Of a stretch of DNA of 64,000 bases, positions 1 to 8,957 are shown in pieces. The DNA is taken from positions 186,001-250,000 of the forward strand of contig JAJFKT010000035.1 in NCBI GenBank assembly GCA_021773075.1, read 5' to 3'. The notes under the pieces were generated by a model. That model was not told the DNA's origin, searched no databases, and saw only the letters and a program-made list of their open reading frames with translations. Origin of the DNA: Woeseiaceae bacterium. Its GTDB lineage: Bacteria; Pseudomonadota; Gammaproteobacteria; Steroidobacterales; Woeseiaceae. Numbering within the stretch: the stretch's first letter is position 1; each line of letters opens with the position of its first letter. The position numbers and the translations under genes were made by a program.

Positions 1-2
1 TG

Positions 3-1406
3 CGTGGTGAGACCGGCTCAGGCCTGAGCTGGGATATTCGTGGACGCGTTGCCGAAAGTGAGGCCGATTACATATTGTCGGAGACTATCAATCCCAGCCT
101 TGGTCGACTGTCGCCAACCAGCTTCAATCCAGGCAAGCTGACGCAGGAGGAGACTGGCTTCAACGCAGATTTTGTGAAGACCTTTGATGTTGGCAATCTT
201 GCTTCGCCGCTTAACTTCGCGTTCGGCTTTGAATGGCGGGAAGAAACATACAAGATTGCTGCCGGCGATGCGGCTTCTAATACCGCGGGACCAGCTTTCG
301 AATTCGGCGTTGGCTCTGACGGGTTCCAGGGCTTTGCGGTCGAATCAGCCGGTAGCTTCGACAGCTCAAGTGTTGCGGCGTATGTGGATATTGAGGCCGA
401 CCTGACCGATAACTTCACGCTTGGTGCCGCCGTTCGCTTCGAGGACTACGACGAGTTTGGTGACACGACGGACTTCAAACTGTCCGGGCGCCTTCAGGTT
501 AACGAGCAGTTCGCATTGCGCGCCACGATTAGCAGCGGATTCCGCGCGCCAACACCTGGCCAGGTCAACACACTCAATACTACGACCAGTGCAGACTCAG
601 CAGGCAACCTGATTCCGAGCGGTACATTTCCGGTCGGCAGTACCGTTGCAATGGTGCTAGGGTCGCAACCGCTTGTGCCGGAGGAATCAACCAGCTTCAC
701 ATTGGGTGCAGTTTGGACTGCGACAGACAATATCAACGTTACGCTCGATTACTATGATATTGAGATCGACGACAGGCTCGCGTTGTTCAATACGACGATA
801 ACCGCACAGAATGTTGCTGACCTGACAGCCGCTGGCGTCCCAAATGCCGACTTGATGCTTGGCGGTTTGGCAAACTTTTTTGCTAATTCGTTCGATTCCG
901 ATGTGTCTGGTTTCGACGTCGCCATAACGGCGGACTTCGAGGTGGGTTCCGGCGATCTGGTCGTTGATTTGCGTCACAACCAAAACGAACAAAAGGTGGA
1001 CAAAGTAGCGCCAGGAACAATCAATGCATCACGCGTCTTCGATCTTGAAAACCAGACTCCGGAAGGCAGGACGACGTTGACCTTCGACTTCGATACCGGC
1101 AATGTTCTGAGCGGCTACGTGCGCGTCAACAATTACGGTGACTGGAAGTCAACGGGCGGCCTCTTCAGTAGCGGTCTTGCCGACGATGTTTCAAGGTATA
1201 GTTCTGAAATACTGATTGATATCGAATCAACCTTCAGGTTCAACGACATATTCAAGTTGAGCGTTGGCATTGACAATGTATTCGACATTGAGCCAGGACC
1301 TGAGCGTGATGGCACGTTGGCATTTCTCGGAGCGAATACATCAATAACGTCGCCGTTCGGGAATAACGGTAGTTTTTGGTATGCACGTCTCGCGGCAGAT
1401 TTCTAG
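3..1406 (+). CDS. TonB-dependent receptor, C-terminal part (cut by window start)
   Basis: The reading frame is open from the first bases of the window, so the signal peptide, plug and early barrel lie outside it. What remains is about 467 residues of alternating amphipathic strands typical of a TonB-dependent outer-membrane barrel. A FRAPTPGQ segment matches the 'sGFRAP' strand of CirA/FecA-like receptors, followed by strands such as NVTLDYYDIEIDD. The protein ends in WYARLAADF, and a terminal aromatic residue is the usual beta-barrel assembly signal. The family imports siderophores, glycans, vitamins or peptides across the outer membrane using TonB energy. The substrate cannot be inferred. 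A strong terminator follows 24 bases after the stop. Confidence 0.9.
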   Translation, partial: RGETGSGLSWDIRGRVAESEADYILSETINPSLGRLSPTSFNPGKLTQEETGFNADFVKTFDVGNLASPLNFAFGFEWREETYKIAAGDAASNTAGPAFEFGVGSDGFQGFAVESAGSFDSSSVAAYVDIEADLTDNFTLGAAVRFEDYDEFGDTTDFKLSGRLQVNEQFALRATISSGFRAPTPGQVNTLNTTTSADSAGNLIPSGTFPVGSTVAMVLGSQPLVPEESTSFTLGAVWTATDNINVTLDYYDIEIDDRLALFNTTITAQNVADLTAAGVPNADLMLGGLANFFANSFDSDVSGFDVAITADFEVGSGDLVVDLRHNQNEQKVDKVAPGTINASRVFDLENQTPEGRTTLTFDFDTGNVLSGYVRVNNYGDWKSTGGLFSSGLADDVSRYSSEILIDIESTFRFNDIFKLSVGIDNVFDIEPGPERDGTLAFLGANTSITSPFGNNGSFWYARLAADF

Positions 1407-1430
1407 TCGCTGCTTTCGTAAAGCAACATG

Positions 1431-1460
1431 AAAAAGCCCGGCTTGCCCGGGCTTTTTTTT
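1431..1460 (+). terminator. Rho-independent terminator after the first TonB receptor
   Basis: A perfect 11-bp stem (AAAAAGCCCGG paired with CCGGGCTTTTT) closes a 5-base loop and runs into eight T. It lies 24 bases after the receptor stop codon and separates it from the flavoprotein gene. The A-tract on the left side would also allow function on the other strand. Confidence 0.9.
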
Positions 1461-1611
1461 ACACAGGAAGGCGGCACCATAAAGTACGGGACGACGTCAT
1501 GCCGTTCGCCGGGCTAAGGCCGTCCGGTCTTGGTACCAGCGGAATTCCTCACACTATTCATGATATGCAGATAGACAAAATGATGATCATAAAATCGGCG
1601 CTACAATAGAC

Positions 1612-3240
1612 ATGCCACGGCCAAAGATAGTCATCCTCGGAGGCGGCTTCGCAGGGGCATTTACGGCCAAAAACCTGCAAAAGATGGCGGGGTCGCTGGT
1701 CGATATTGAACTCATAAACGCAGAGAACTACTTCGTTTTTCAACCGCTACTGCCGGAAGTAGCATCAGGCACCATCAGCGCGCCCGATGCAGTGACGCCA
1801 TTGCGCTACATGTTACGTAAGGTGAAAGTTCGAATGGCCGAAGTTACCGGCGTCGACTTCGACTCTCGTCGCGTACATTTTTTGCAAGGGTCTCGACGCA
1901 CGCCACAATTCGTTGAATACGATCATCTGGTTATCGCTGTCGGCCAGAAAACGAATCTCTTGCACTCACCAGGCTTTCTCGAACACAGTCTTTGCATGCG
2001 AAACCTGGCGGATGCTCACCTGCTGAGAAACAAGGTTATTCGCAGACTTGAACATGCGGATGTCACAAATAACCGCGAATTGAAACAGCGTTTGCTCACA
2101 TTCGTCGTTGCTGGTGGCGGCTTTTCCGGCGTCGAAACAATTGGTGAATTAACCGAGATGATTCATCGCACGCTGAAGTTCTACCCAAACATCAGCAAAC
2201 AGGATATCCGCGCGATCCTAATCCAGCGTGGCGACGAGATTCTTCCCGAACTGGCGCCTAAGCTCGGCGAATACGCGACGGGTAAGCTGGAAAAACGCGG
2301 CGTTCAAGTTGTTTGCGGGAAGAGCATTACATCAGCGACCGCGAACACCGTTTTCCTGAATGACGGCAGCGCAATTGATACCTGCACACTGGTGACGACA
2401 GTTGGTAACGGTCCTCGAGAGCTCACCAACAGCCTCAAAGTTGATCTGAGCCGAGGCAAAATCGCTGTTGACGAAAACCTGCAAGTAATCGGCTCCGACA
2501 ACGTCTGGTCACTTGGTGACGCCGCACTTGTTCCTTTGCCCGGCGCTGCCGGCGAGAAAGCGAAGTACGCGCCTCCGACAGCACAGTTTGCGGTTCGCGA
2601 AGCACATTGCGTTGCGCGCAATATCGCTAATTCAGTGCGGCAAAAACCGTTGAAAAAGTTCGCCTACAAACCGCGTGGCACACTGGCATCGATCGGCAAC
2701 TACCGCGCAGTAGCGGAAGTGTTTGGTATGCGAATTTCCGGTCTGCCCGCGTGGTTGATGTGGCGCGCGTTTTATATCGGTATGTTGCCGGGCTTCTCTA
2801 CGCGCGTCAGAGTCGCGTTAAACTGGTTGTTCGACTATTTTCTGCCACGAAGTATTGTACAGATTGCAGGGCACTCGCAGTCGGCAACCCTCTATCGATG
2901 CTATGCCAAAGGTGATGTTATTTCTGTTCCCGGTCAGCTCGTCGACGGATTCTATACTGTCATATCCGGCTGTCTGGAATCGCGAATACCGAATGCGTCG
3001 GGCGACGATTTCGTGCGCGTACTTGGTCCAGGTGACCACTGGGGTGAACGCAGTCTCGACAAGCATTCGCAAACCTTCGGCACGTTAACCGCCACAGAAA
3101 CAAGCCGTGTCATGATCCTGCAGGCAGAGGATTTCGTCAATCTGCGCGAGGCATTCCCGGCATTGGATGATTACTTCGAGTCGATCAGCGAAGAAACCTA
3201 TGCGCCATCTCTCAGAGAGACCAAGTCGCAGGACACCTAA
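1612..3240 (+). CDS. NDH-2-like NADH dehydrogenase fused to a cyclic-nucleotide-binding-like domain
   Basis: A 542-residue protein with two parts. Residues 1 to about 410 are a type II NADH:quinone oxidoreductase-like flavoprotein. It has an FAD-binding GGGFAG at 10-15, a second dinucleotide site (AGGGFSGVET) near 168, and the FAD-contacting WSLGDAA near 304. A hydrophobic segment near 385-410 is a probable membrane-contact region. Residues about 415-530 have a cyclic-nucleotide-binding fold (GDVISVPGQ, GFYTVISG, GPGDHWGERSL). The Gly-Glu of the phosphate-binding cassette is present, but the Arg of the usual R-[ST]-A is absent (SQTFGTLTA), so classical cAMP binding is doubtful. NDH-2 enzymes pass electrons from NADH to quinone without pumping protons. 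Regulation by a bound ligand is inference. Confidence 0.85.
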   Translation: MPRPKIVILGGGFAGAFTAKNLQKMAGSLVDIELINAENYFVFQPLLPEVASGTISAPDAVTPLRYMLRKVKVRMAEVTGVDFDSRRVHFLQGSRRTPQFVEYDHLVIAVGQKTNLLHSPGFLEHSLCMRNLADAHLLRNKVIRRLEHADVTNNRELKQRLLTFVVAGGGFSGVETIGELTEMIHRTLKFYPNISKQDIRAILIQRGDEILPELAPKLGEYATGKLEKRGVQVVCGKSITSATANTVFLNDGSAIDTCTLVTTVGNGPRELTNSLKVDLSRGKIAVDENLQVIGSDNVWSLGDAALVPLPGAAGEKAKYAPPTAQFAVREAHCVARNIANSVRQKPLKKFAYKPRGTLASIGNYRAVAEVFGMRISGLPAWLMWRAFYIGMLPGFSTRVRVALNWLFDYFLPRSIVQIAGHSQSATLYRCYAKGDVISVPGQLVDGFYTVISGCLESRIPNASGDDFVRVLGPGDHWGERSLDKHSQTFGTLTATETSRVMILQAEDFVNLREAFPALDDYFESISEETYAPSLRETKSQDT

Positions 3241-3339
3241 GGAATAATCAGCGGCCAGTTCCGCCGAGCCAACGTCCTTTATAGCAGCCTATGTAGTCAC
3301 CGCAGCGACCTTCCTACGACTACGAATTGCGCACCCAAT

Positions 3340-3482
3340 GCAGCGGGGGAACAATCCTTCTAATGTCAAATGCCCACATGACGGTGCAAGAACTCGTCGA
3401 TCTGGTGGCTTACCTGCAGCCCTTTTACGAGGTGGTAGTTCCGGATTACCACTACCGGACGTTTCAATACGGCGGGTTTTAG
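3340..3482 (+). pseudogene. Possible remnant of a cytochrome c C-terminus
   Basis: In frame 3 the DNA encodes SGGTILLMSNAHMTVQ followed by ELVDLVAYLQPFYEVVVPD and a TAG at 3480-3482. The first ATG is at 3363, giving a 39-residue peptide. The DLVAYLQ helix and the preceding motif resemble the last helix of class I c-type cytochromes. No heme-binding CxxCH precedes it in the available sequence, so it looks like the tail of a deleted gene. It could instead be a chance match or a short leader peptide for the stress-protein gene that follows 20 bases later. Confidence 0.35.
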
Positions 3483-3502
3483 TGTTTAGCGGAGGTTCTG
3501 AC

Positions 3503-4432
3503 ATGCCAAGAAAGAACATGCTCGTTGTCGTCGAGAGTGACTGCAAGCCGGAGCTGACTATCGACAGAGCGCTGCGGATAGCCGGTTTGCTCGAATGCAA
3601 ACTCGATGTCTTGTTCTGCGAAACGTCGTACAGCGCTCTACCGGGTGGAATTGCGGTTTCAAGTGAGGTGGACGCGATAAGGCAACATATCTTTGAATGG
3701 CAGCAAGGCGTTGCCGAAGAGTTGGCGGAGCCCGTTCGAAGTGCTGGATTACTCGGCTCAGTGAGCGTACTGCTTGACCGCCCTGTCGCCGACGGCATAC
3801 TGGCGAAGGCGCTGAACAGCGAGCCCTGTTTGCTGATGAAAGGTACGGAGTTTCACAGCAGCGCACAACGCAGCATCCTGGTCGATACCGACTGGCAGTT
3901 GATCAGGAAATGCCTGTATCCACTGTGGCTGGTCAAGCACCGGGAGTTTTGGGATACACCACGAATCGCCGCGGCCGTCGATCCAACGCATAACCACGAC
4001 AAACCCGCGACGCTCGATCAGATCATCGTCGAGGCGGCTCAGCGCTTCGCGAAACTTCTGAACGGCGAGGTCGGCTTGATTCACACCTACACTCGGCTGT
4101 CCGAAATCGGCAAAGCTGCGACGAAGGCCATCCTGCCCATAAAACTGCCAATCGATGAGATTGATCAACGCACAAAAACGGTACACAGGAAGGCGCTCGA
4201 TGCGTTAGCGGCCAGAAACGGCATCCAATCGGCCCATGTCCACCAGCTGCCCGGTCGGTCACAGGACATCCTGCCGGCCTTCGTGCGTGCCAATGGCATC
4301 AATCTCGTCGTCATGGGCGCACTGGCGCGCTCGGGAATTAAGAGAATGGTCATCGGAAGTACCGCCGAGCGCGTTCTGGATCACTTGCCCTGCGATGTTC
4401 TGATCGTGAGAGACAACGCACAAATCGATTGA
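3503..4432 (+). CDS. Tandem-domain universal stress protein (UspE-like)
   Basis: The 309-residue product contains two UspA folds in tandem. The first starts with KNMLVVVESD and spans about residues 1-145. The second (about 155-305) carries the ATP-binding pattern MGALARSG...VIGSTAERVL and ends DVLIVRD. UspE-type proteins are cytoplasmic and bind ATP or small ligands during starvation and redox stress. The start is taken at 3503 because GGAGG sits 7 bases upstream; the frame is open further upstream, but the added residues do not resemble the family. It may be transcribed alone. Confidence 0.88.
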   Translation: MPRKNMLVVVESDCKPELTIDRALRIAGLLECKLDVLFCETSYSALPGGIAVSSEVDAIRQHIFEWQQGVAEELAEPVRSAGLLGSVSVLLDRPVADGILAKALNSEPCLLMKGTEFHSSAQRSILVDTDWQLIRKCLYPLWLVKHREFWDTPRIAAAVDPTHNHDKPATLDQIIVEAAQRFAKLLNGEVGLIHTYTRLSEIGKAATKAILPIKLPIDEIDQRTKTVHRKALDALAARNGIQSAHVHQLPGRSQDILPAFVRANGINLVVMGALARSGIKRMVIGSTAERVLDHLPCDVLIVRDNAQID

Positions 4433-4569
4433 GCACCAGAGGCTTGAGCCCGAGACCCTGTCCGTCACGCTGTTCGCCGGGTTCTGAATTATTCCTGATC
4501 ACCGCCTATACTGGATATCTTACAGATTGATGGCGGGAGCGGAGACCCTGCTGTCAGGAGCTTGCAAGA

Positions 4570-6708
4570 ATGGCACCACCATTTGGTCTTCACTCCAATC
4601 GCCGATACGTCGAGTTGTTGATCGCGATCATTCTCTTATTGATCAATGGAAAGGTCAGCGGTCAGCAAGGACCTGTTGGTGGTCTGAAAAGTTCGTTCGA
4701 CCCCGACAAGGGCTTCGATGAGATTATCGTCACCGCGCAGAAAATAGAGCAACCACTACAACAGGTCGCCGCGTCCGTAACCGCGCTCAGCGAAGAGTTT
4801 ATTGAGAACGCCGGCATTAAAGACGTATCAAGTCTGGGGCTCTATACACCCGGTATGGTCGTCTCGACTAACGGTACGTCTGGCAGAATCTATATTCGCG
4901 GTATTGGTAACAACCTCGATTTCCTGGGATCCCAGGGCGCTATCGCTGTCCATGTTGACGGCGTCTATCAGGCGCGACAGTGGGGCGTGTTTTACGATTT
5001 TGTCGATGTGGAAAGAATCGAAGTGCTACGCGGCCCGCAGGGAACAATCTACGGCAGAAATGCGACCGGTGGAGCGATCAACATAATTTCTGCTGCTCCC
5101 ACTAAAGAACTCGCGGCAAATGCGACGATATCCGTTGGCAATTTCGATCAACTAAACCTAAAGGGATTTGTCAGTTCGTCTCTAGCTGATAACGTCTCGG
5201 GGCGGCTGGCCGTTTCGAGGAAATCGCATGACGGTTATACTGACAATCTGGTTCCCGGTTCGAAGAATCCTGACGACGAAGATCTCGTGACCGCACGCGG
5301 CGAAGTCGAGATTTCGTCCGGCGAAAACTTTGAACTGAGGTTTCTCGGCCAGTACTTCTCTCGTGACGTCGAAGGTCCCGCGATTGTCCCAACCGTCGAC
5401 GGGCTTGCCGCCACGCTCGGGGCGCAGTCAAACACGGACCCCTTCAAGGTTAGCCAGAATACCGACATATTTTTTGAAGCTGATAGCCACGGACTGACGG
5501 CCATTGCGACATGGAGTTTTAACAATGGTCTCTCGTTACAATCCATAACAGCACAAGGCAAAAACGTCGTTAACTATCACCTTGATACGGACGGTACCGA
5601 GGTCGATGCCGTGCATTTCGAGAATCGTGAAGATCACGAACAGTTTAGCCAGGAGCTGCGGCTCTACAATGACAAAAGCGAAAGCCGCTGGGCATGGCAA
5701 GCGGGTCTTTACTACCTCGATGAGGATACGTCGGATACCGGTGTCGTATTCTTACCGGCATTCGGCTTCGACATCCCTGTTGCCGGTGATATTGACGTAG
5801 AGGCTATCGCAGTATTTGCACAAGGCACGTACGAAATCACCACAGGAATTGGCCTTACCGCTGGCCTGCGTTACAACAATGAGAGCAAGAAAATGACCAG
5901 CCCGATATTCGCTGACGACCGGGCTAAATGGAAAGACTGGACGCCACATGTTTCGCTGCAATACCAGTTAAACACTGATGTTTTCATTTACGCATCGATT
6001 ACCAAGGGCTTTAAGAGCGGTGGCTATAACGTACTCGGTGGTGGTGAAAAAGTTGGACCCGAGGACGTATGGAGCTACGAAGTTGGAAGCAAGATAGATT
6101 GGCTTGAGAATCGACTGAGATTGAATGGGGCGATCTTTTACTCTCGGTATGACGACCAGCAAGTCAACACTTTCACTGGCGCGGGTCTTGCTCGTATCGA
6201 CAATGCTGCAAAGTCCACGATTTACGGCGCAGAGTTGGAGGTCTTTGCGATGCCCACTTCAACGATGAATGTTGGTGTCACCGCAAGCTATCTCAACGCA
6301 AGCTTCGATCAGTATCTCGCGGCTGATCCGTTTCTCGGTGCTGTTGACCTTGCTGGATCCCGGCTGAGCCATGCGCCGCGGTATTCAATGACGTTTTTTG
6401 CTGACCATACGCAGCCGTTGGCATCGCAGGCGAGCATTAGCACACACTTGGATTACGTTTGGCAGGACGAAGTCAAGTACGATGTGTTCGACAATCCCTC
6501 TACGAATCAAGGTGCTTATGGCGTTGTCAACGCGAGCGTCTGGTACACGAATGCGAAACGAAACTGGAAGCTGGGCTTATGGATCAAAAACGTCGCGGAT
6601 AAGGTTTACTTTACATCCCACGCGAAGCTGAACTTCACGCCCGAAGGCACGCTCTCATGGACGGGCGATCCCCGAACCTACGGATTGGAGCTGTCATTCG
6701 ACTATTGA
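4570..6708 (+). CDS. TonB-dependent receptor
   Basis: A complete 712-residue outer-membrane receptor. A hydrophobic signal segment covers residues 13-27, and a TonB box EIIVTAQK lies at 51-58. The plug domain (about 60-170) contains the diagnostic RGPQGTIYGRNATGG. The barrel follows and ends in an aromatic residue (LELSFDY). AGGAG lies about 9 bases upstream of the ATG. The length and EIIVTAQK box fit the short receptor class that imports catecholates, vitamin-like compounds or plant and algal aromatics. No neighbouring gene fixes the ligand. Its 3' end overlaps the convergent diheme cytochrome gene by 15 bases, so the two transcripts may interfere. Confidence 0.93.
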   Translation: MAPPFGLHSNRRYVELLIAIILLLINGKVSGQQGPVGGLKSSFDPDKGFDEIIVTAQKIEQPLQQVAASVTALSEEFIENAGIKDVSSLGLYTPGMVVSTNGTSGRIYIRGIGNNLDFLGSQGAIAVHVDGVYQARQWGVFYDFVDVERIEVLRGPQGTIYGRNATGGAINIISAAPTKELAANATISVGNFDQLNLKGFVSSSLADNVSGRLAVSRKSHDGYTDNLVPGSKNPDDEDLVTARGEVEISSGENFELRFLGQYFSRDVEGPAIVPTVDGLAATLGAQSNTDPFKVSQNTDIFFEADSHGLTAIATWSFNNGLSLQSITAQGKNVVNYHLDTDGTEVDAVHFENREDHEQFSQELRLYNDKSESRWAWQAGLYYLDEDTSDTGVVFLPAFGFDIPVAGDIDVEAIAVFAQGTYEITTGIGLTAGLRYNNESKKMTSPIFADDRAKWKDWTPHVSLQYQLNTDVFIYASITKGFKSGGYNVLGGGEKVGPEDVWSYEVGSKIDWLENRLRLNGAIFYSRYDDQQVNTFTGAGLARIDNAAKSTIYGAELEVFAMPTSTMNVGVTASYLNASFDQYLAADPFLGAVDLAGSRLSHAPRYSMTFFADHTQPLASQASISTHLDYVWQDEVKYDVFDNPSTNQGAYGVVNASVWYTNAKRNWKLGLWIKNVADKVYFTSHAKLNFTPEGTLSWTGDPRTYGLELSFDY

Positions 6709-7461
6709 CCCCAGAGTGCTCAGCAATGCAGTCGCTCCAGCCGGGCTGGACCGCTGCGTGTTTTCGCCATATGCACGTATTGCTTTGGCATCCATCGGCC
6801 CGAGCCGATTTAGAGCAATAACGTAGTCAGCTAATTCCCGAATGTTTGAATCCGGCAAGCTCCCAAATACAGGCATGCTTACCTCCTGCCGTTCGATAAA
6901 AAATTCGGCAATCGGTCCTTCAATCGGTTTCGATAACAGCGCCGGATCGATACCCTGGCGGATCCAGGTTCGAACTGATTCGGCACTTCCCTCACGAGTG
7001 AGCAGATCGAAGTCTTTGCCAAAATAACCAGGAATGTAACCCTTGAGTGCGCCGGCGTTTCGAAAGCCGCCCTGGCCCAATTCACCATGGCATTGAAAGC
7101 AGTTGTATTGTCGCGCAAGGCGCTCCCCTCGAAGCAATCCGTTTTGATTAAATGATTCCGCTCGTATTCGAAATGTCCGCTTCAGCCGAACCGCTTCGAA
7201 GTAGGCCAGTATGTCTGTGCACCGGCCGTCGTAGGGAGGGTGAGTGATATTGACGTTGCCAGGCGCGCACGGCAGGTTGGCATCATCGGGAAAGCCGGGC
7301 GCTGGTTTTCCATGGCAATCAATGCAGCCCAGCGACCGGGCAACTGCCGCTCCGCGTTCTACCGGTGAACTTTCCGGAATAAACCGCAGTCCCTGTGTCG
7401 CAAGGACTGCGGCCGCGGCGGCGAATACACCAATAAGAACCCCTCTTCGAATTGTCGTCAT
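6694..7461 (-). CDS. Exported diheme cytochrome c
   Basis: A 255-residue protein with an N-terminal membrane or signal helix (residues 7-25) and two heme c sites, CIDCH at 46-50 and CFQCH at 121-125. M196 in VSMPVFG is a likely axial ligand of the second heme. The layout is that of a periplasmic two-domain class I cytochrome c used to carry electrons to or from an oxidoreductase. It is the last gene of a four-gene leftward operon behind two P460-type genes, with a 13-base gap to the preceding one. The natural inference is that it accepts electrons from the P460 proteins, by analogy with hydroxylamine-oxidising P460 systems that reduce a c-type cytochrome. Confidence 0.9.
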   Translation of the reverse strand: MTTIRRGVLIGVFAAAAAVLATQGLRFIPESSPVERGAAVARSLGCIDCHGKPAPGFPDDANLPCAPGNVNITHPPYDGRCTDILAYFEAVRLKRTFRIRAESFNQNGLLRGERLARQYNCFQCHGELGQGGFRNAGALKGYIPGYFGKDFDLLTREGSAESVRTWIRQGIDPALLSKPIEGPIAEFFIERQEVSMPVFGSLPDSNIRELADYVIALNRLGPMDAKAIRAYGENTQRSSPAGATALLSTLGSIVE

Positions 7462-7474
7462 GGGGTGCCCCTCG

Positions 7475-8059
7475 TTACTTCGCTGTCCCCAATACCGGAT
7501 AGCCGTTTAGGTAAATCCAGTCATCTTTACGCGCCCGGATATGACAACCGATGCATTCCGTCTTGTAGTTCGTGGTAACAGTCGACGCGGGTTGATCGGC
7601 ATTGAACAGTGACCATCCCCAGCCGTCACCCCAAAGCGGGTTGGACGGGAAACGACCCTGAGTGTCCTTGACCATTACGAACCAACCTTCCACGACCGTT
7701 CCTCGACTAACTGTTCCGGTGGTCATAGACGAAGTTTCCGCCTTTAGCAGCTCCTTGATGATGACCGCACCGTCAGGGAACTTCCCCGTCTCACGAAAGT
7801 GATCAATCGTTGTTTGCTGGGTATACACATTGTGAAGCCCGGCTGCACCATGACCGCTTGCTGCACTGCTGGTTTCAACGTCCTCCCTGGCGATCGACCA
7901 CGTGCCAAGAAACGCCCAGTCTCGTCGAAAGTTTTCTGGCAGAGAAATGTTGCCCGACTTATCGACGATACTGTCGTACGTTGATTGTAGTTTTACGCCA
8001 GCATTTGCGGTGGCGAATATCAGGAGCGCCACGACGGCGGATATTATTCTCGTGAACAT
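7475..8059 (-). CDS. Cytochrome P460 family protein
   Basis: A 194-residue secreted monoheme protein: signal peptide 1-20, a P460 core with FRRDWAFLGTW, HNVYTQ, GAVIIKEL and GWGWSLF, and a C-terminal heme site CIGCH at 169-173. P460 cytochromes bind a c-type heme, in some members crosslinked to a lysine, and convert hydroxylamine or NO to N2O or nitrite. Close relatives without the crosslink are NO-binding cytochromes c'-beta. K102 in the IIKEL motif could be involved, but a crosslink cannot be read from sequence. It is the third gene of the leftward operon and sits 13 bases after the 31-residue membrane peptide gene. Confidence 0.85.
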   Translation of the reverse strand: MFTRIISAVVALLIFATANAGVKLQSTYDSIVDKSGNISLPENFRRDWAFLGTWSIAREDVETSSAASGHGAAGLHNVYTQQTTIDHFRETGKFPDGAVIIKELLKAETSSMTTGTVSRGTVVEGWFVMVKDTQGRFPSNPLWGDGWGWSLFNADQPASTVTTNYKTECIGCHIRARKDDWIYLNGYPVLGTAK

Positions 8060-8072
8060 GTCGTTTCCTCCG

Positions 8073-8168
8073 TTAGATGATTAAAATCGCCAGCCCAATG
8101 AGCGCCGCAATGTACACGGCGCCCAAAACGAGAATGGTTGTATCTATCTCATATTGTGGCTGGTCCAT
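8073..8168 (-). CDS. 31-residue single-pass membrane peptide
   Basis: A 31-residue open frame starts 2 bases after the stop codon of the upstream P460 gene and ends 13 bases before the next one. AAGGA just upstream can act as ribosome site. The peptide begins MDQPQYEID and continues with one uninterrupted hydrophobic helix (about residues 10-31, ending LAILII). Its position and spacing inside a tight operon suggest a real gene, like the small subunits that anchor or assemble respiratory proteins. I do not recognise a family, and the function is unknown. Confidence 0.6.
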   Translation of the reverse strand: MDQPQYEIDTTILVLGAVYIAALIGLAILII

Positions 8169-8170
8169 GA

Positions 8171-8800
8171 CTAGTCCTTGCCGCCGACGCCCGCGCCTTT
8201 GTCACCGGCCGCCTTGGCCACGCCGAGGATCGGGTAGTACTGCGTAAATACCATGTCCTCCGCGGCTGCTGCTGTGTGACATGCGGCACAAGCGGCGGTT
8301 GGCATTGCTCCGGCGGTGTTGTTATAAGGCTCAGGTTTGTGACCGAAGGTGTAGTAGGCCCAGCCACCCGTTTCTTTCGGGTAGCGCTTGCTGTCCTTGT
8401 GCGCAATTTCGAATCCCTGCAGATCACCGTTGAAAAAGCCAATACCACTGGTCGCCGCGGTAGCACCGACTAAAGTAAGCTCCTTGGCGAACATCGTGCC
8501 TTCGCGAAATTCGCCCGTTTTCTTGTAATGCTTCCAGCTCTTCGGGTCGATATAGACGCTATGAAACTCCGGAAACGGCGCTTCGCCGCCATTCAGGGAG
8601 TTTGGCGTCAGCGGACTCCCAACAAAGACCCACTCACGCCAGCCCGATGGTCTTATCAGTTCACCATCAGCGTTGAACTCGGCCTCGTATTTCCTGGTGT
8701 CGTCCGCGACGGCGACACTCGCGCCCAGTAGCAAGATCGCAAACGAGCTTACTAGCGCCAGGGCCATAAAGTGCAGGTCAGTCTTGATTCTCGTATTCAT
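8171..8800 (-). CDS. Cytochrome P460 family protein
   Basis: A 209-residue secreted protein counted from the ATG at 8800, which has GAGGAA 7 bases upstream; an ATG-less extension to 8833 is less likely. The signal peptide spans about residues 10-32. The P460 core shows WREWVFVGSP, FHSVYIDP, GTMFAKEL and GGWAYYTF, with heme site CAACH at 171-175 followed by MVFTQYYPIL. A glycine-rich tail ends GVGGKD. It is the first gene of the leftward cytochrome operon and is divergent from another P460 gene at 8958. Likely periplasmic, with a role in hydroxylamine or NO chemistry inferred from the family. Confidence 0.87.
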   Translation of the reverse strand: MNTRIKTDLHFMALALVSSFAILLLGASVAVADDTRKYEAEFNADGELIRPSGWREWVFVGSPLTPNSLNGGEAPFPEFHSVYIDPKSWKHYKKTGEFREGTMFAKELTLVGATAATSGIGFFNGDLQGFEIAHKDSKRYPKETGGWAYYTFGHKPEPYNNTAGAMPTAACAACHTAAAAEDMVFTQYYPILGVAKAAGDKGAGVGGKD

Positions 8801-8855
8801 GTCTATTTCCTCGTGTTGATTGAAGGGCGACATTAGCGACGTTACGGCGTGATTC

Positions 8856-8877
8856 TCAGTTTCTAACCGTTACTTAC
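8856..8877 (-). promoter_or_regulatory. Candidate operator (TAACnGTTA element), copy 1
   Basis: Read leftward, this 22-base segment matches 19 of 22 bases of a segment at 14241-14262 upstream of the truncated haemoglobin gene. The core TAACGGTTA is a palindrome around one central base, followed by GAAACTGA in both copies. It lies 56 bases upstream of the P460 start at 8800 and about 80 bases upstream of the divergent start at 8958, so one regulator could control both directions. The factor that binds is unknown. Confidence 0.5.
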
Positions 8878-8957
8878 TGCCGCCGGCAATGATCTTCACG
8901 CATGCTTCGTCTTGAGAATCAATCACATAGGTCGCCGATCGACGGAGGGCAGATAAA

